Shown: in pieces, positions 46,650-59,007 of the stretch | Layout: each line of letters opens with the position of its first letter | How positions within the stretch are numbered: the stretch's first letter is position 1 | Source of the DNA: Lumbricus rubellus | Taxonomy: Eukaryota > Annelida > Clitellata > Crassiclitellata > Lumbricidae | Length of the DNA stretch: 64,000 nucleotides | Direction: 5' to 3' | Assembly: GCA_945859605.1 (NCBI GenBank) | Contig: OX243828.1 | Span: 26,364,949-26,428,948, forward strand | Position numbers and translations under genes: made by a program | The notes under the pieces: generated by a model | What the model was told of the DNA's origin: nothing | Seen by the model: only the letters and a program-made list of their open reading frames with translations | Database searches by the model: none

Positions 46650-49600
46650 TTATACGAGAGAGGCAATTTTTACGTGTCCATAGGCCAACGATTCCGACGA
46701 ATTGAGTAGGTATCGCTTATCATCGTACGGAGAAAGGGCCGCTTTTCGAATTTCAACCGTATGAAGGTCATGTTTCTTGCTTTGAATAACGCAAAATTTC
46801 GATGATGTTGGTTTCTCGTTCAATATACAAGCTCTATAGTCTGCGTGACGAATACTCTTCTGAACGAACCCCTTCTTTATGCCCTTCGCAGTCTTCTTCT
46901 CCTTTTCATTAGGGAGCAGCAAACTATACATTTTCGATCTCAAACCACAAAACTCCAACACCGCGGCCCCATTGCACTCGTCCTTAAACTTCCCAATTAC
47001 CTTAGCGTTGGAGCGGCTGTGAAGGAAGTGCCCACAGGGGTAGTCTGAGGTGTCATATTCGTCTAAATTCTGCAACATGTCTTTGTACACGTCGGGTGTT
47101 TGTATGTCATAGCAAAGGCTGTCTGTGTCCGTGAAAAGGAGTTTGCAAGCGGAACCGTAAAGTGGAATTATATGTTGGTAGTGGAATTCATACATTTTTA
47201 ATTTTGAAATGTCCAAAATGCACATGCCTGCATAGAGTGGTTTGTTCAGGAAAACGTTTGAATTTGTTAATTTTATGACGGTCAAATCTTCGTTTATTAT
47301 AGTGTACGATTCGAAATTTGGCCGGGCAACAAATTTTTTCGCGCGCTTTCCACTCATGACTAATTTGACGTTTAGGTGTTTCCTGTTATTCTGCATGGTC
47401 TTGCCGTATATAGAGTTGTTCATTAACTTGTAAAAGTCTTTTTCGAAGGAAGATTTGGCCACCTGACGTTTGGACGTGTTGAAGTCGATATAGTTTTTCA
47501 ACCACCGACTTTGGCGAAACTCGAGTATTTTATGAATTTTGGTCAATTTCATCCCCATTTTTAGGTAGAATTGTAAATTTCGGTAATGTACGACGTATCG
47601 AGTCTTTGACATTAGATTTGGAGTCAACTTTTCGACGCCAGCGCCAATTTTAGCCGAAATTTTCTGCGAAACGGACTTTGCGTAAGGAGATATCATGTCC
47701 GGTCGTATATGCAAACTCTCTGGAGCAAGGGGATAGTCGTTGTGTGCGTCGTGGAGATGTGAAGGGTACTCCAAGTCCACATCCAACAAATAGCCCAAGT
47801 CGTCGTCAGCCTGTTTAGTACTCAAGTCAAAATTTTCAATTTCGTCCGTCTCTAAGAATCTAAATTTACCTGTCGGGAGCGGTTCGGACATGGCGTAACC
47901 GTACAGATTGTTACAATCCAAGTACATGATGTAGTTATTTGGAATGTCAGGGTCGTATCCTTGAGCGAGATACGGATTGTTTGCCTTTGCGTAACGGTTG
48001 GATATCATAGAGACGCCGCCTCTCATCCCCCGCTCCACAAAAAGATAAATGTCCGGGTCTGTGATAAGGTCCAACTCCACTTTTGTCATTCTCAAGCATG
48101 CGTCAAAACTAAGTCCGGGGCTGCTGTAGTAGTGAAGTGCGTCAAGTCCGTAAAATTCCATAGACATTTTTCGAAAAGATTCGAAAACGTCAGCTAGTAG
48201 AATAACGTCCGTCTGCAAGTATAGGTCGTGATAGTCTTGGAGAGTCTGCATGTCGAATGTCTGCCAAACCTGTTGGGCATAGTCGTAGTCAGTCTGTGAA
48301 ATGTCTTCTTCAGTCAGTTTGCTATAGAAGCAGCCTTTGGGAGGCAGAGTCCTTTCGGTCATTCTGCAGGCCGAAGTCATGTATTCGTAAGGGAATACCC
48401 CCTTACGCAGCAGTAATTTGTAATTGTCCGGAAAAAGTCGACGCAAATGGTTGAATTTGGAGTCGCCCTCTTTCGCCAAATTTTTCACCAACACGTCCAA
48501 ACCACAGGTTAGAAATTGTAAAGAATCTAAAAATCTGATATTGTTCACTTCGAACGAAAGGTATTTTTCCATATTAGTGGCTATTACTTTAATTTCTTCG
48601 CTTGCGAACTCCTTTGTCATGTGTTTCAAGATGAGATGAGAGTCGTAACCCTTAAGGTTGTGAAACACGACAGGAAGGAAATAGTTTGGAGTTTTCCGAT
48701 TCTTGGCCTTTGTAGGTTTGCGAAATTTCATTTTGAGATTGCAGGGTGAGCAAAGAGCAGAAACAAAGTTACCAGTCATGTGACAGTGGTGTCGAACTTT
48801 GTTTTGAGATGTCAAAGGAGTAGAGCAAGATGAGCATGCAGTACAAGAATCAAATTCCATTTTCTGCTGCTGAGTCAGCGGGTTCATAGGTAAGTTGGTA
48901 GAAAGAATTTTATTAATGCGGTTCTGTTCAGATTTCACATGAGAAAAGAAATGATCCATGACATCAGGACCAGAATAGACATAAGGTTTGGCGTCGTTCA
49001 AGTGTGCAAAAGACGAAACTGTAAAACAGCAGAAACCGCTGGGAGTATGCGTATCAAGTATTTTGGTCGAATTGGTTTTGGAGTCGGGGCCATTTGGCGC
49101 CAAAAACGACTCGAAATCTGCGTACAAGACGTAAGGCACAGGCATTTCATGCTGAGTATTTGTGAATTTTAGTGTTGCGTTTTCAGGCGTTGGATATCGT
49201 ACAGATTGAAGACCATGTTTGCCGCATTCTTCCATGTGTGTGTGTTTCCCTGCAGCAGTGGTGAAGCAGTAGAGGCGGTATGGACAAGGGAAGCTTCTGT
49301 TTCCATGGGAATTACGCGTACTGAAGAGAGAAGAAAGGTTGCGTATTGTTATGTAATGGCGTTTAGCGCCATCATCAAGAAGAAGAAGGTTGGCAATGTG
49401 TTTTCTACCCCTGTGAGCACTTGCGTAGAGAGGGGTAAAAGTCTTGTCGTCCGGATTTGAATACATGACGTTTATGCTATAGTCAGGATTCAGAGATTCA
49501 AACAGCGGAATCTGTTCAATTGTCATGGGGAATTTTAGACCTCTAGTGAAAAGCTCTCCCATATGCTTTCTATAGAGGCTGACTCGCTCTGCATTATCTT

Positions 49601-49971
49601 TTTGGTAATGGGAAACTGCCAAAACTGCGTACAAAAAGCAGAATTCGTCATCGTTTTGAATGTTCAGCGCCGCTCGCTTATTTGCAATGTATTGCGGCGT
49701 AGGGATGTAGCTGGAGGCCCCTATAGGATCGAAGACGGCATTACAAATTTTAAAGTCGACCACCCCATTTACCAACCAGCCAGAAGTTTCCGCAGTAAAG
49801 GCATCTACCAACTCATCAATTCTTTGCACAGCTTCTTGTAGTTGGTCTGCGATCTGTGACGGATGCGTGAGTGTTGCCGGAACGGACTTGAAGTAGCCAA
49901 CCGTCTGAGCTTCTCCGTCTGGTGTGGAGCGCTTGAAGTCCACGTCGACCGCCACATACCATTTCACAGGT
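46650..49971 (-). CDS. POLB: Polinton DNA polymerase B, exon 7 (exonuclease and polymerase domains)
   Basis: The acceptor TTGTTTCTTTAG/A enters in phase 2 and the exon runs open for 1106 codons to a stop. Motifs of protein-primed family B polymerases occur in order (residues of the spliced protein): Exo I YADFESF (about 526), Exo II HNLKGYDSHL (about 680), Exo III YLQTDVILLADVF (about 826), motif A MYLDCNNLYGYAMSE (about 925), motif B NNSIYGKTM (about 1091) and motif C TDTDSLCYD (about 1190). All catalytic Asp residues of motifs A and C and the exonuclease acids are present. The CxxC-rich stretch before the exonuclease-II motif is also kept. The frame is intact, so the enzyme may be functional. 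The true exon begins well inside the longer ATG-initiated ORF. Confidence 0.93.
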
Positions 49972-50269
49972 CTAAAGAAACAAGGTGTGAAAATATTCGA
50001 GTATAACACATATACCACGCACTTTGCAAATTTTCTAAGCCAAATCAATGTACAAGCACAGAATTGTTCAAACAATGTACAAATACAAAATTATCTAGTT
50101 CGAAATTAAGCCCAAACAATGTACAAATATAAGTTTTACCCAAGATCGAACACACTGCAGAAGCCCAAACAAAGTGTAAGAGCAGAAGTTTTCTAAGTTC
50201 AGTAGCATAAAATTTTCTAAGTCCAAAATGCTGTGTTTAATACAAAGTTTGTAAGTTGCATACGCTTAC

Positions 50270-50573
50270 CCTTCATCTCTGAATGTGTCTTCCAGTGTGG
50301 CAACGACGCGTGACGATTCTGACTGCAACATGTTATGAACGTCGATAGTCTGCGGCGCTGGAAACGAGATGTCTATGAACGTATTTTGAGTTGATGTGCG
50401 GACGGACGGGTTGGTTTGCTTCTTGAAGCATGTGACACAGAGATCTTGTCCGGTCCTGAAGAAGCGCGAAGGCCGCCGGTTCTTGCATTGAGGACACTCT
50501 CGCCTCAACAAGCAGACTTCACAGAGATTGTTCGTCAGATTCTGTTTGTAAGACCGGCAGGAGTCACATCGGC
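50270..50573 (-). CDS. POLB: Polinton POLB exon 6, zinc-ribbon-like region
   Basis: The acceptor CTGTCCTATAG/GC enters in phase 1 and the donor GAAGG/GTAAGC leaves in phase 2. About 100 codons with paired cysteines: RCDSCRSY, LCEVCLLRRECPQCKNRR and LCVTCFKKQ, consistent with two zinc ribbons, then a polar linker to the polymerase exon. A nucleic-acid or protein-binding role is inferred. Confidence 0.85.
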
Positions 50574-50777
50574 CTATAGGACAGCAATACATTACAAAGG
50601 GCATTAAAGAATATACGCTACATATTTTCAATAATAAAGTCAAATGCCGTTAAAGTTCACATACTGTATATAGCAAACGTAGAGTTGAAAGTTGGTATGA
50701 TGTGAAGCGCGCATGCGCAGCATGCGCTGCATGCGCCTGTAAAAATTTGTAAAGCCACCAAGTTTGTAGGAACTTAC

Positions 50778-50909
50778 TTGTCGAGTCGTACTCTGTTGCG
50801 CTGCCTCTGCTTGGGCCGGCCATCGCCAGGACAGGGCTCGGGTCGCAGGTTTCCACATTGTTGCGCTTTGCTGCACAGCCGGTGTCTGCGTCTGCCTTTC
50901 GCTTCAGTT
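50778..50909 (-). CDS. POLB: Polinton POLB exon 5
   Basis: The acceptor TATGTTGTAG/AA and donor GACAA/GTAAGT are both phase 1. Encodes a basic start LKRKADADTG, then a polar region with PSPVLAMAGPS and EYDST. No domain recognised. Linker between the coiled coil and zinc ribbons. Confidence 0.75.
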
Positions 50910-51047
50910 CTACAACATACAATGTTTGACATGAATAAAAGGCTCCGAAATAATTTTAAATAAAACAGATATTTTAAATAATGCAAGTACAAATTTCAAA
51001 TTTATTTTAAAAGTTTACAATTGAAAATATCCAAAGTACAAACTTAC

Positions 51048-51122
51048 TCATTTGTCGAATTCTCTCCTTCAGTTGCGCTTCCTCCTTCAACAATTGTTCG
51101 AGGTCTGCATCATGCTTGCTCG
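51048..51122 (-). CDS. POLB: Polinton POLB exon 4, coiled coil
   Basis: Acceptor ATTTCTAG/CG, donor AATGA/GTAAGT, both phase 1. 24 codons, SKHDADLEQLLKEEAQLKER then IRQM, a short amphipathic helix. Confidence 0.75.
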
Positions 51123-51509
51123 CTAGAAATAGAAATACATAGGTTTTGAGAGTTAGGATACTACGTGACGTCTAATACAGTATACGAAGAATAAGAAATT
51201 TATTTACCTATTTTGTTGTAGTCGAGTTGCAAAGATTGTCTTATGCTGTTCAATAGGAAAGAATTTTACTATACGTCTTTCTATATGTACTTATTTTTCA
51301 CAAAGACACACTACTTTTACAAAATGTGCTAAATTTCAAATACTCTGTTGAATTCTAAGACTGATGTGTTTCGAACGTTCAACACATCTCGTTATTATAG
51401 CCCTGGAACTACTTTTTCACAAATTCATACGCGAAAGTAGTTCTACGTACTTGTGTGTATGACCGCGGAAGGATATTTTATGGGTGTGATGCGGCTCATA
51501 CAGTACAGA

Positions 51510-51512
<3 letters not shown>

Positions 51513-51569
<57 letters not shown>
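51513..51569. repeat. (GT)n microsatellite inside POLB intron 3
   Basis: Pure GT run on the plus strand. Confidence 0.97.
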
Positions 51570-51572
<3 letters not shown>

Positions 51573-51781
51573 TGTAGCTTACACACATAGGGAAGACAAT
51601 ACAGAATGGATGAAAGTATAGAAGAGACTTGCAGAATGTTTGAATATAAGAAAAACAATGCAAAATGTCTGACAACATTTTAGGCAAAACAATGCAAAAC
51701 AATCACAAACACTTAAAGTGCTGTAATACGCCTTTCTACCCTACTTATGAAATGCATTGAAAATTTTCGAATACAACTTAC

Positions 51782-51907
51782 TTGTTGCATCAGACGGCTC
51801 TCTTGCCGTGGTGGAAGACCATGGTTTGGCGTGCGACTCTGCCGATGTAGAAGGCGGAATCGTTATAGTTGAAGTTGTAGCTGCAGCACCACTGTTCTGA
51901 CCAACTT
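51782..51907 (-). CDS. POLB: Polinton POLB exon 3, Ser/Thr/Ala-rich
   Basis: Acceptor TTTATAG/AA, donor ACAA/GTAAGT, both phase 1. 41 codons, low complexity (SGAAATTSTITIPPSTSAES and further SSTT), probably a disordered linker. Confidence 0.7.
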
Positions 51908-52162
51908 CTATAAATGAATAAAATTATGCTGAATATAAAATTTTTCTTGTGTGGAGAATTAAATTTGTTCCTCCAAAGCAGCGATGTTATAGCAAGGTAT
52001 GCACAACATTAAAATGACGTCACACGACACAGTGTCAAAGTTGGTCGCTTTTTACCTGTAGAAGGCAAAATATGCTATAGTGCCCGAGTCCGCACGAAAA
52101 AGGGTGCACTGTAATAATATGAGGCTTCGATTATTATGGTGAGGACCTTCACATTATATAAT

Positions 52163-52334
<172 letters not shown>

Positions 52335-52690
52335 GTAATTTCTATAGAAGATATAACACAACGAATTCCATAAGATGTCAAATGTTTGCTTCTTCCAATG
52401 CTGTCAATAAAGACCTAAGAGCGAAAATTTGCCAGAGAATAAAGAAATATTTCCTACTTGAATGCCTGGGAGCTGTGTCTGTGTTCGTTTCATCAGCTTT
52501 TCTTTTTCGCTCTGAAATAAATACAATTGCCATAAGGTCTATGTCTGAAAATTTAAAATACTGCGTTTCTATCTAGTAGAATACCTGAATTCTTTACAAT
52601 TATTTATAACAAAATATAATTTGAGTAAAATATTTCACACAAAGCACTACATAAATTATAAATTATAAATTTTGTGTACAGACTACAAAC

Positions 52691-52771
52691 CCATTTCAAG
52701 CAGTCTGTTACGAATTCTCGCTTGTTTTTCCATTTCCTTCTCCTTTTCAATTTCGTCAAGCATTTTGGATT
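52691..52771 (-). CDS. POLB: Polinton POLB exon 2, coiled coil
   Basis: The acceptor TTTCTTTTCTAG/AA enters in phase 1. The donor ATGG/GTTTGT, a weak GT site, keeps phase 1 with exon 3. 26 codons, MLDEIEKEKEMEKQARIRNR, strongly helical. The donor is the least certain junction of this gene. Confidence 0.65.
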
Positions 52772-52795
52772 CTAGAAAAGAAATAAAAGGCATGT

Positions 52796-53095
52796 TTAAG
52801 ACAGAGCCTATGGAATTATTTTAAGTTGGCGAAAGAAGTATTATTCGGGTGTTTAAGACAGAGGCTATGAATTTATTTTAAGCTGATGAAAGATGTATTA
52901 TTCGGGTGTTTAAGACAGAGGCTATGAATTTATTTTAAGCTGATGAAAGAAGTATTATTCGGGTGTTTAAGACAGAGACTATGAATTTATTTTAGGCTGA
53001 TGAAAGAAGTATTATTCGGGTGTTTAAGACAGAGCCTATGAAATTAATTTAAGGTGACGAAAGAAATATTATTCGAGTGTTTAAGACAGATGAAG
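52796..53095. repeat. 57-58-bp tandem repeat in POLB intron 1
   Basis: About five copies, each with GGGTGTTTAAGACAGAG, CTATGAATTTATTTTAAG and GCTGATGAAAGAAGTATTATT. Confidence 0.92.
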
Positions 53096-53180
53096 AAATT
53101 TAAGCTCTATAGTCCTATACATTAAATAAAATTCTGAAATTATTCAAGCTCAATACAAATTAAAATAATACTTTACATAC

Positions 53181-53190
53181 GTGAAGGCAT
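53181..53190 (-). CDS. POLB: Polinton POLB exon 1, start codon
   Basis: ATG CCT TCA C followed by GTATGT. It leaves phase 1 to join exon 2 as MPSQSKMLDE. A ten-base coding exon cannot be proven by sequence alone. An alternative start is the Met three codons into exon 2. Confidence 0.55.
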
Positions 53191-54259
53191 TCTGTTGTAA
53201 GTTGAAGACTTTTCGCTATCGTCTGACACAAGACTGTAGAACGAGATGTTGACCGTCTGTAGTTCGAACTTCGTTGTAGATCTGCGGATTTCTGAAGGCG
53301 TTTGTGCTATTCTGTTGAATAATGTTACCCTTTATAGGGAAACATGATGCAATGGTAGAGAAATATTTCATCATGCTTTTGTGTGCTTGTTTGTGTTTGC
53401 ATGCTTGGGTGTGTGTCAATACCACTGGTTATGTGTACTGCTTCCTTGTGAATTTTATAATATTGATGGCTTTACAAGTGAGTATGATGTTTAGAATTCT
53501 AATGCATTCTTTGCTGATTAAAGAGAATATTTGTGGTGAAGAGGTCTTTAGAAGTGCCGTGTGGCCTTTTGATGTTCAAACGAAATACTTGCGATGAGAG
53601 GGTCTTTAGAAGTTTTCGTTGCAAATGCGAATATTTGTAGAGGAATGGCAAATACTTTGTTGTGACATTTATGCATATGTTGCAATGTGTGTTACTGTCC
53701 AAGTGATGGATACCCGCAGGTGTGCGATCAAAGGGCGTATCTTCAGACAGACGTCTTTGTAATAGCCTAAACGAATGATTAGTTCAATAGATCACTCGAT
53801 CTGTGCCAGTCTCATTGCACAGGGACGTAAGACTGTTATGATTGCCCGTTATTACACGCGCTTAAACGTCGGCGGCTTCTTTGAAGCGTGCGTCATTCAC
53901 GAGTGTGTTTGATGTGTGTCAACGGCCATAAGTACAAGCGTTACCTCTTGAGAGGCTGTGGGAGTGCTTAATAATTTATAATTCAATGCATGCACGTGTG
54001 TAATTATTTTGACGTGTGTCGTATACAAGACAAGTAAGACAGACAGACAGACAGGAATGTTGGTTTGCCTGTAAGGGAGACCCAGCCATAATAACAGATC
54101 AAAGAAATGTTATTCATTACCATCAAAGGACGTAAATCAAAACAATACTTGTGGGTTTGCTATTACCATGTTTCCGGTCCAGACAGTTTTCCTGAACCAC
54201 TTTTCCAGACCAGTAATACTTTATTAGCATAATAATACCTGGTTAGGCATCAGCATTCA
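53191..54259. other. Polinton right interior, no gene recognised
   Basis: About 1.07 kb between the POLB start and the right TIR. Presumably holds the promoter. Frames of 60-90 codons occur on both strands without recognisable motifs. Confidence 0.5.
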
Positions 54260-54488
54260 CAGCGCCGCTACCGATGACACATTACCGATGACGTAATACC
54301 GATGGCGCGCGGGGCCCTGTACCGCTGCTAGTTAGGGTTAATTAATTACTATTACTAATATAATTACCTAATTACTATACTAACTAATATACTAATTAAT
54401 ATAATTACTAATTATAATAGGCTAATTACTCTAGTTAATATGACCTAATTATTATGATATGCTAATTAATATGCCCTAATTATGGTGG

Positions 54489-54536
<48 letters not shown>

Positions 54537-54605
54537 ACTTTGGCCCATTTATTCGTACCCATACCCACCAAAAAATGATACCCTCAGACGCTTTTGTCTC
54601 CTACT
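54260..54605. repeat. Polinton TIR, right
   Basis: Inverse of 45915-46242 but with eight CCTTGA units (54489-54536) where the left TIR has five, plus scattered substitutions. Confidence 0.93.
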
Positions 54606-54611
54606 TTAGTT
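54606..54611. other. Target-site duplication TTAGTT, right copy
   Basis: Matches 45909-45914. Confidence 0.9.
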
Positions 54612-54727
54612 AACTCAGTTGGTAATAACAGGCACGACTGAGTGAGTGAGTGAATGTGTGGAGCAAAAGTGAGCTCTTGGTACAGAGTAACGCCAAGGTC
54701 ACGGACCCTGGTTGAGAAGACAAAATA
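54612..54727 (-). mobile_element. L2-like LINE copy, 5' portion of the piece at 45325-45908
   Basis: Minus-strand codons VRDLGVTLYQELTFAPHIHS and SLTQSC lie upstream, in ORF2 order, of the LYASLPI block beyond the Polinton. Its own left part was displaced by MULE-like F. Confidence 0.75.
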
Positions 54728-54736
54728 AGGAAAGGG

Positions 54737-55359
54737 GTTCCATGACAATTCGGCGACTGACAATTCAGCGACTGACAATTCGGTGCCCAGACAATTTGGT
54801 GCCAGACCATTCGGGGCCAGCATGTAAATGTTTTTAAATAGCGCTTAATCTTTAACACCATGAAGACAGAGTTTAATTTGCGATATCTGTTTAATAGTGA
54901 ACTAATAGGAAATATAAAAAATAGCATAGCTAGTAAAACCAACGCATAGTAAGTGTTAATACTGTCAACTGAAAATACTGATCAAAGTAATGTTAACATT
55001 GTCAACTCTAGGTAAACACTGTTTAAAGTAGTGATAACATTTTCACTTGTAATAAAAGGTGTTTAGACGTTAACATAGTTCGATTTTGCAGTCCTTTGCA
55101 ACAATTGTCCGAATTAACAGTCCTAGCTTACAGGGTAATGTTGTGAGGAGCCCTTTTGATTGTAACATATGTAACTGCGTCCGTTTGATGTTCGTCATAA
55201 AACGGCCCGCGCAAAAGGCGCCGAATTGTCTAGCCCCGAATTGTCTGGGCGACCAACTGTCTGTCGCCGAATTGTCATGCGCCGATTTGTCAGTCGCCAA
55301 ATTGTCTGTCGCCGAATTGTCTGTCGCCGAATTGTCTGTCGCCGAATTGTTTTGTCACC
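54737..55359. mobile_element. MULE-like element F with word-array termini
   Basis: Left words GACAATTCGGCGACT (54737-54820), right words GCCGAATTGTCTGTC (55205-55355), outermost GTTCCATGACA and TGTCACC. The flanks AGGAAAGGG (54728-54736) and AGGAAATGG (55360-55368) are a 9-bp duplication with one mismatch. The interior is non-coding. Confidence 0.8.
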
Positions 55360-55405
55360 AGGAAATGGTTGTCATAATAATTATCTGCACTGTGTCCACG
55401 CTAAG

Positions 55406-56221
55406 TAGAACCCACAATAAAGTGTCATAACTCGGTCAAAACAGTTAGGATTGGTCTGAAATTTTAAACACAACAACAGTGACCATTATTTACATGAGAT
55501 CCCGCAGCCGATTAGAAATATTCGCGAGTTTTTCAAATTTATGACTGTTTAGATGGAGCACCGAAAATGCAGCTTTCCAACATGAAAAAGCTGAAAGGAA
55601 GTGAAATTCAGCTACGTATGGTGTTCAAAATGTCCTTTTTGTTCACGAACACACGCCCGTAGGCGTAGACGATACTGTTTGATGGTCCGATCGATGATGA
55701 CGTGGTCAACAGTCGTCACTCTTCAATCAGACGCTTCCTACAGTTAACGATGTCATAAATACGGGAACGAAAATCGGGCTACTCCAGTACAAATACCCAG
55801 GTCGAGGTCTCGACTGCTAGGCGGCCATAGCTGCGGGTATGAAGCCGAGTGTCTCCAGGGTCAGCTACTACACTACTACGTTGTACTGTATTATATTATA
55901 AATATAATATAATATAATATACAATATATATATAATATAATATTATAATATTATATTATCGTGTGTTCGCGAACAAAAAGGACGGTTTGGACACCGTTAA
56001 TTTTATAGCTGAATTTTACTTCCTTTCAGCTTTTCCATGTTGGAAAGTTCCATTTTCCGGTGCTGCAACTTAAACGCTCATAATTTTCACAAACTCAAGA
56101 AATATTTATAATCGGCTTTAAGATCGCGTGTAGGTATGGTCACTGTTATTGTGTTTAAAATTTCAGGCAAATCCTAACTGTTTTGACCGAGTTATGACAC
56201 TTTATTGTGGGTTCTACTCTA
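55406..56221. mobile_element. Non-coding element with about 240-bp terminal inverted repeats
   Basis: Starts AGTAGAACCCACAATAAAGT and ends with its inverse. The arms stay similar to about 55660 and from about 55960, including CAGCTTTCCAACATGAAAA, and flank an AT palindrome. CTA occurs on both sides (55403-55405 and 56222-56224), which would suit a 3-bp duplication as in PIF/Harbinger. That assignment is tentative. Confidence 0.7.
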
Positions 56222-56356
56222 GCTTGGTCACAGTGAAGTTTTGCCAGCTACTGGCAGGTGCCAAGCCAAATGAATTGAGTGTTTGAAGAGTTGAGGCGGA
56301 GTCGATTGGACGATATCCATGTCCCCCAAGGCTTCCATGGCGAGGCTCATAGCCCG

Positions 56357-56703
56357 GGTTCCATGACACTAAATCCCGCGACACTTAATACCGCGACAGT
56401 TAGTACCGGGCAGTTAATTCCGCGACACTTAATCCCGCGACCAATTAATCCCGCTACAGTTAGACCCGGCGACATTTAATCCCGACGACACTTTATCCCG
56501 CAACCAATTAATCTCGCGACACAATCCCGGCGACAGTTATTCCCGCGACACTTAATACCGAGAAAGTAAACTAACATTTGAAAAAGTTAAATTCAATAAA
56601 AGCAATATTCACAGCAATATTCACTGTTTTTGATATAAAAAAGAACTCCGTTGCCATTGTCACGATGTTTAATGCATTCATAATTTCCATTATCACAGTT
56701 TGT

Positions 56704-56753
<50 letters not shown>

Positions 56754-57133
56754 GAAACTCGTCTCCATATCACTGCCCTACCGTAGACTGAACTTCGAAA
56801 ATCCTGTTTAAAATCCTTTATAGTGATCTTTTTAAGTACAGAAAACCTGAACAGAGAGGTTGCCCTACCTAATTGGTTATGTAATAGTCGAACCACCAGC
56901 TAATTGGTTGGCGGTTGCGTGAACAACAATAGTCGTACAAATATTCGCACTCACGTGTGTACAGCTATTAAGTGTCGCGGTATCAAAAGTCGCGGGATTA
57001 GGTGTCGCCGGGATTAAATGTCGCCAGGATTAACTGTCGCGGGATTAACTGACGCGGGATTAAATGTCGCCGGGTCTAAGTGTCCGGGATTAACTGTCGC
57101 AGTATTAAGTGTCGCGGGATCAAATGTCGTGCC
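56357..57133. mobile_element. MULE-like element G, same family as E, with a CTG repeat
   Basis: GGTTCCATGACACTAAATCC on the left and arrays of GCGGGATTAA/GTGTCGCGG on the right (56940-57130), the same words as element E. The interior matches E inverted (ACAACAATAGTCGTACAAAT). Unlike E, it holds a (CTG)n run at 56705-56751. No clear target duplication. Confidence 0.75.
56705..56751. repeat. (CTG)n microsatellite, about 15 units
   Basis: Lies within element G and is absent from the related element E. Confidence 0.97.
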
Positions 57134-57186
57134 CGGACAGATAGTATAGTGTAATGTAGTATAGTATAGCATAGCATAGCATGGCA

Positions 57187-57510
57187 TACACATTACACAG
57201 GGCGATTCGCAAATCTGTCTCATCTTCGGTCTTTACCTCAATTGTTCACGCTTTGTATGTTCTCGGATTGACTATTGTAATTCTGTCCTTATTGGCCTGC
57301 CTAAGGCTCGCCTAGCTCCTCTGCAATCTGTACTCAATGCGGCTGCTATGCTCATTGCCCGTCTTCCTCGATTCTCGCACAATTTTACATTTATGACTGA
57401 ACAACTTCACTGGCTTCCACTCTCGGCCCGCATATACACTTTAAAGTCCTAATTTTAGTTATTAAGTATCAATTGGATCTTGCTCCGATGTATCTTTGTG
57501 ATCTCATCTT
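57187..57510 (+). mobile_element. L2-like LINE copy, left part
   Basis: ORF2 codons with a stop or two: LALYVLGLTIV-like in place of RLDYC, then RLAPLQSVLNAAAML, RLPRFSHNFT, TEQLHWLPLSARI, LDLAPMYLCDLI. The frame breaks off at 57510 where LINE Y starts and resumes at 62690 with SDRLDVFVP. A TATAG-rich microsatellite precedes it (57140-57185). Confidence 0.8.
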
Positions 57511-57999
57511 CTTCTTCTTCATCATGTTCTCTGCCTTCAGGCAGGTTCGTATGTCCAATTACGCCATTTTCTCTGTTCTGCGCTTCTTTTTCCAGTTCAC
57601 TGTATCCATCTTCTGTCAGCATCCAGTCCAGCAGCATTGTTCTTGGTCTACCTCGCATCCTTTTCCCCTCCATTCTTCCCTCAATGATGTCTTTTAGTAG
57701 GGTGTTGCTCCTTAAGTTGTATCATATCCATTTCTTCTGTCGCCCACGTATAGTGCCTATCAGTGATCTCTTTTCTTCCACCAACTGTAAGATTTCCTCG
57801 TTCGTTCTTCGCTCAACCCAGTTGATTCTCTCCATTCTGCGCCAGATCCACGTCTCGAAGGCTTCCAATCGCTTTATGTCCTCTTGTCGCATTGTCCACG
57901 TTTCCGAGCCGTACAGAACAACACTCCGCACCAGTGTTTTCACCATTGTCTTCTTCAGCTTCATGTTTAGACGTCCTCTGAGTAGCTCCCCTCTTTATA

Positions 58000-59007
58000 C
58001 ACGGTGATTCATAAAAAACCATCCCCCTGCGTAAGTTCGGATAACTCATGTAGATGACCATCAAATTTAACGAAATTTCACAGTAATGAAGCTTGATGTT
58101 CTAGCCAAGTGCTGTATAAATTATTTCACATTCAGAGCTATAATGACGTAACGCGGATGACGAAACTAATGACGTCACGATAATCTCGAGAAACAAGCAA
58201 TATTCTAACCTTCCTGTCAGTCACTCAGGTTGTATCATGCAAACCTGGTCAATTTCATCTGGTTTAGCCTCCAGGTGAGAAATTGTTTACTGTGGCAGCA
58301 CCCACTAACAATCAGAATGTTCGCAAACACGTATCTGCCGGTACACAGAAGAGGGACGTTCCAGCAAATCGTCTTTTGCGGAATCGACCAACTTTCAGCA
58401 AATCCCTTATGGCATCGGTCGGGTCTCTGACTTGGTCGTACGAACATATCCATTTCACCGAACCAGTTGTCATGAGGTCAATGGACAATATTACAGAGAT
58501 GTTCCACTAAAACAGGGCCTTTTACCAGACATTCGTGACATTACCGATGAGGATTTTATCTTCCAGCGGGATAGCGCCCCTGCGCACAGAGCACGGGACA
58601 CTGTTGCGTTACTGGAAACTGAAACACCTGATTTCATCCCGCCTACTTGTGGCCACCCAACAGCCCTGATTTAAATCCAGTGGACTATAAGATATGGAGT
58701 GTCATGCAAGAGAAGCTAGGTCTACAGATCTCGAATATGTTATGTCAGTGAGTTGCGAAGTCGAATTGTGGAGGCATGGGACGAGATGGATCAGCGCATC
58801 ATTGATGAATCAGTCACACAGTGGCGTACTCGTCTTCGCGCATGCGTCGCTGCCAAAGGGGGGGGGGTCAATTTGAACATAAACTTTAACTTTCCGAATG
58901 TTTAGAAATAACTCCTCTGTCTTCCTTTAAAATTTCTTTCACATAGCATGACATTTGACGGAGTTACAGTGAAATATGCAGGGGATGGTTTTTTATGAAT
59001 CACCGTG
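58000..59007 (+). mobile_element. Mariner-like transposon inside LINE Y, inactive
   Basis: Ends CACGGTGATTCATAAAAAACC and TTTTATGAATCACCGTG, flanked by TA (57998-57999 and 59008-59009). The plus-strand frame (58432-58740) contains the catalytic region FIFQRDSAPAHRARDTV and, after a frameshift, a PNSPDLNPVDYKIWS-like block. A G-run frameshift follows near 58860. Removing the element makes LINE Y continuous. Confidence 0.88.

Noticed and set aside
49972..50075. N-terminal extension of the polymerase ORF to an ATG at 50075
   Set aside because: A strong acceptor at 49972-49973 and in-phase upstream exons show these codons are intronic.
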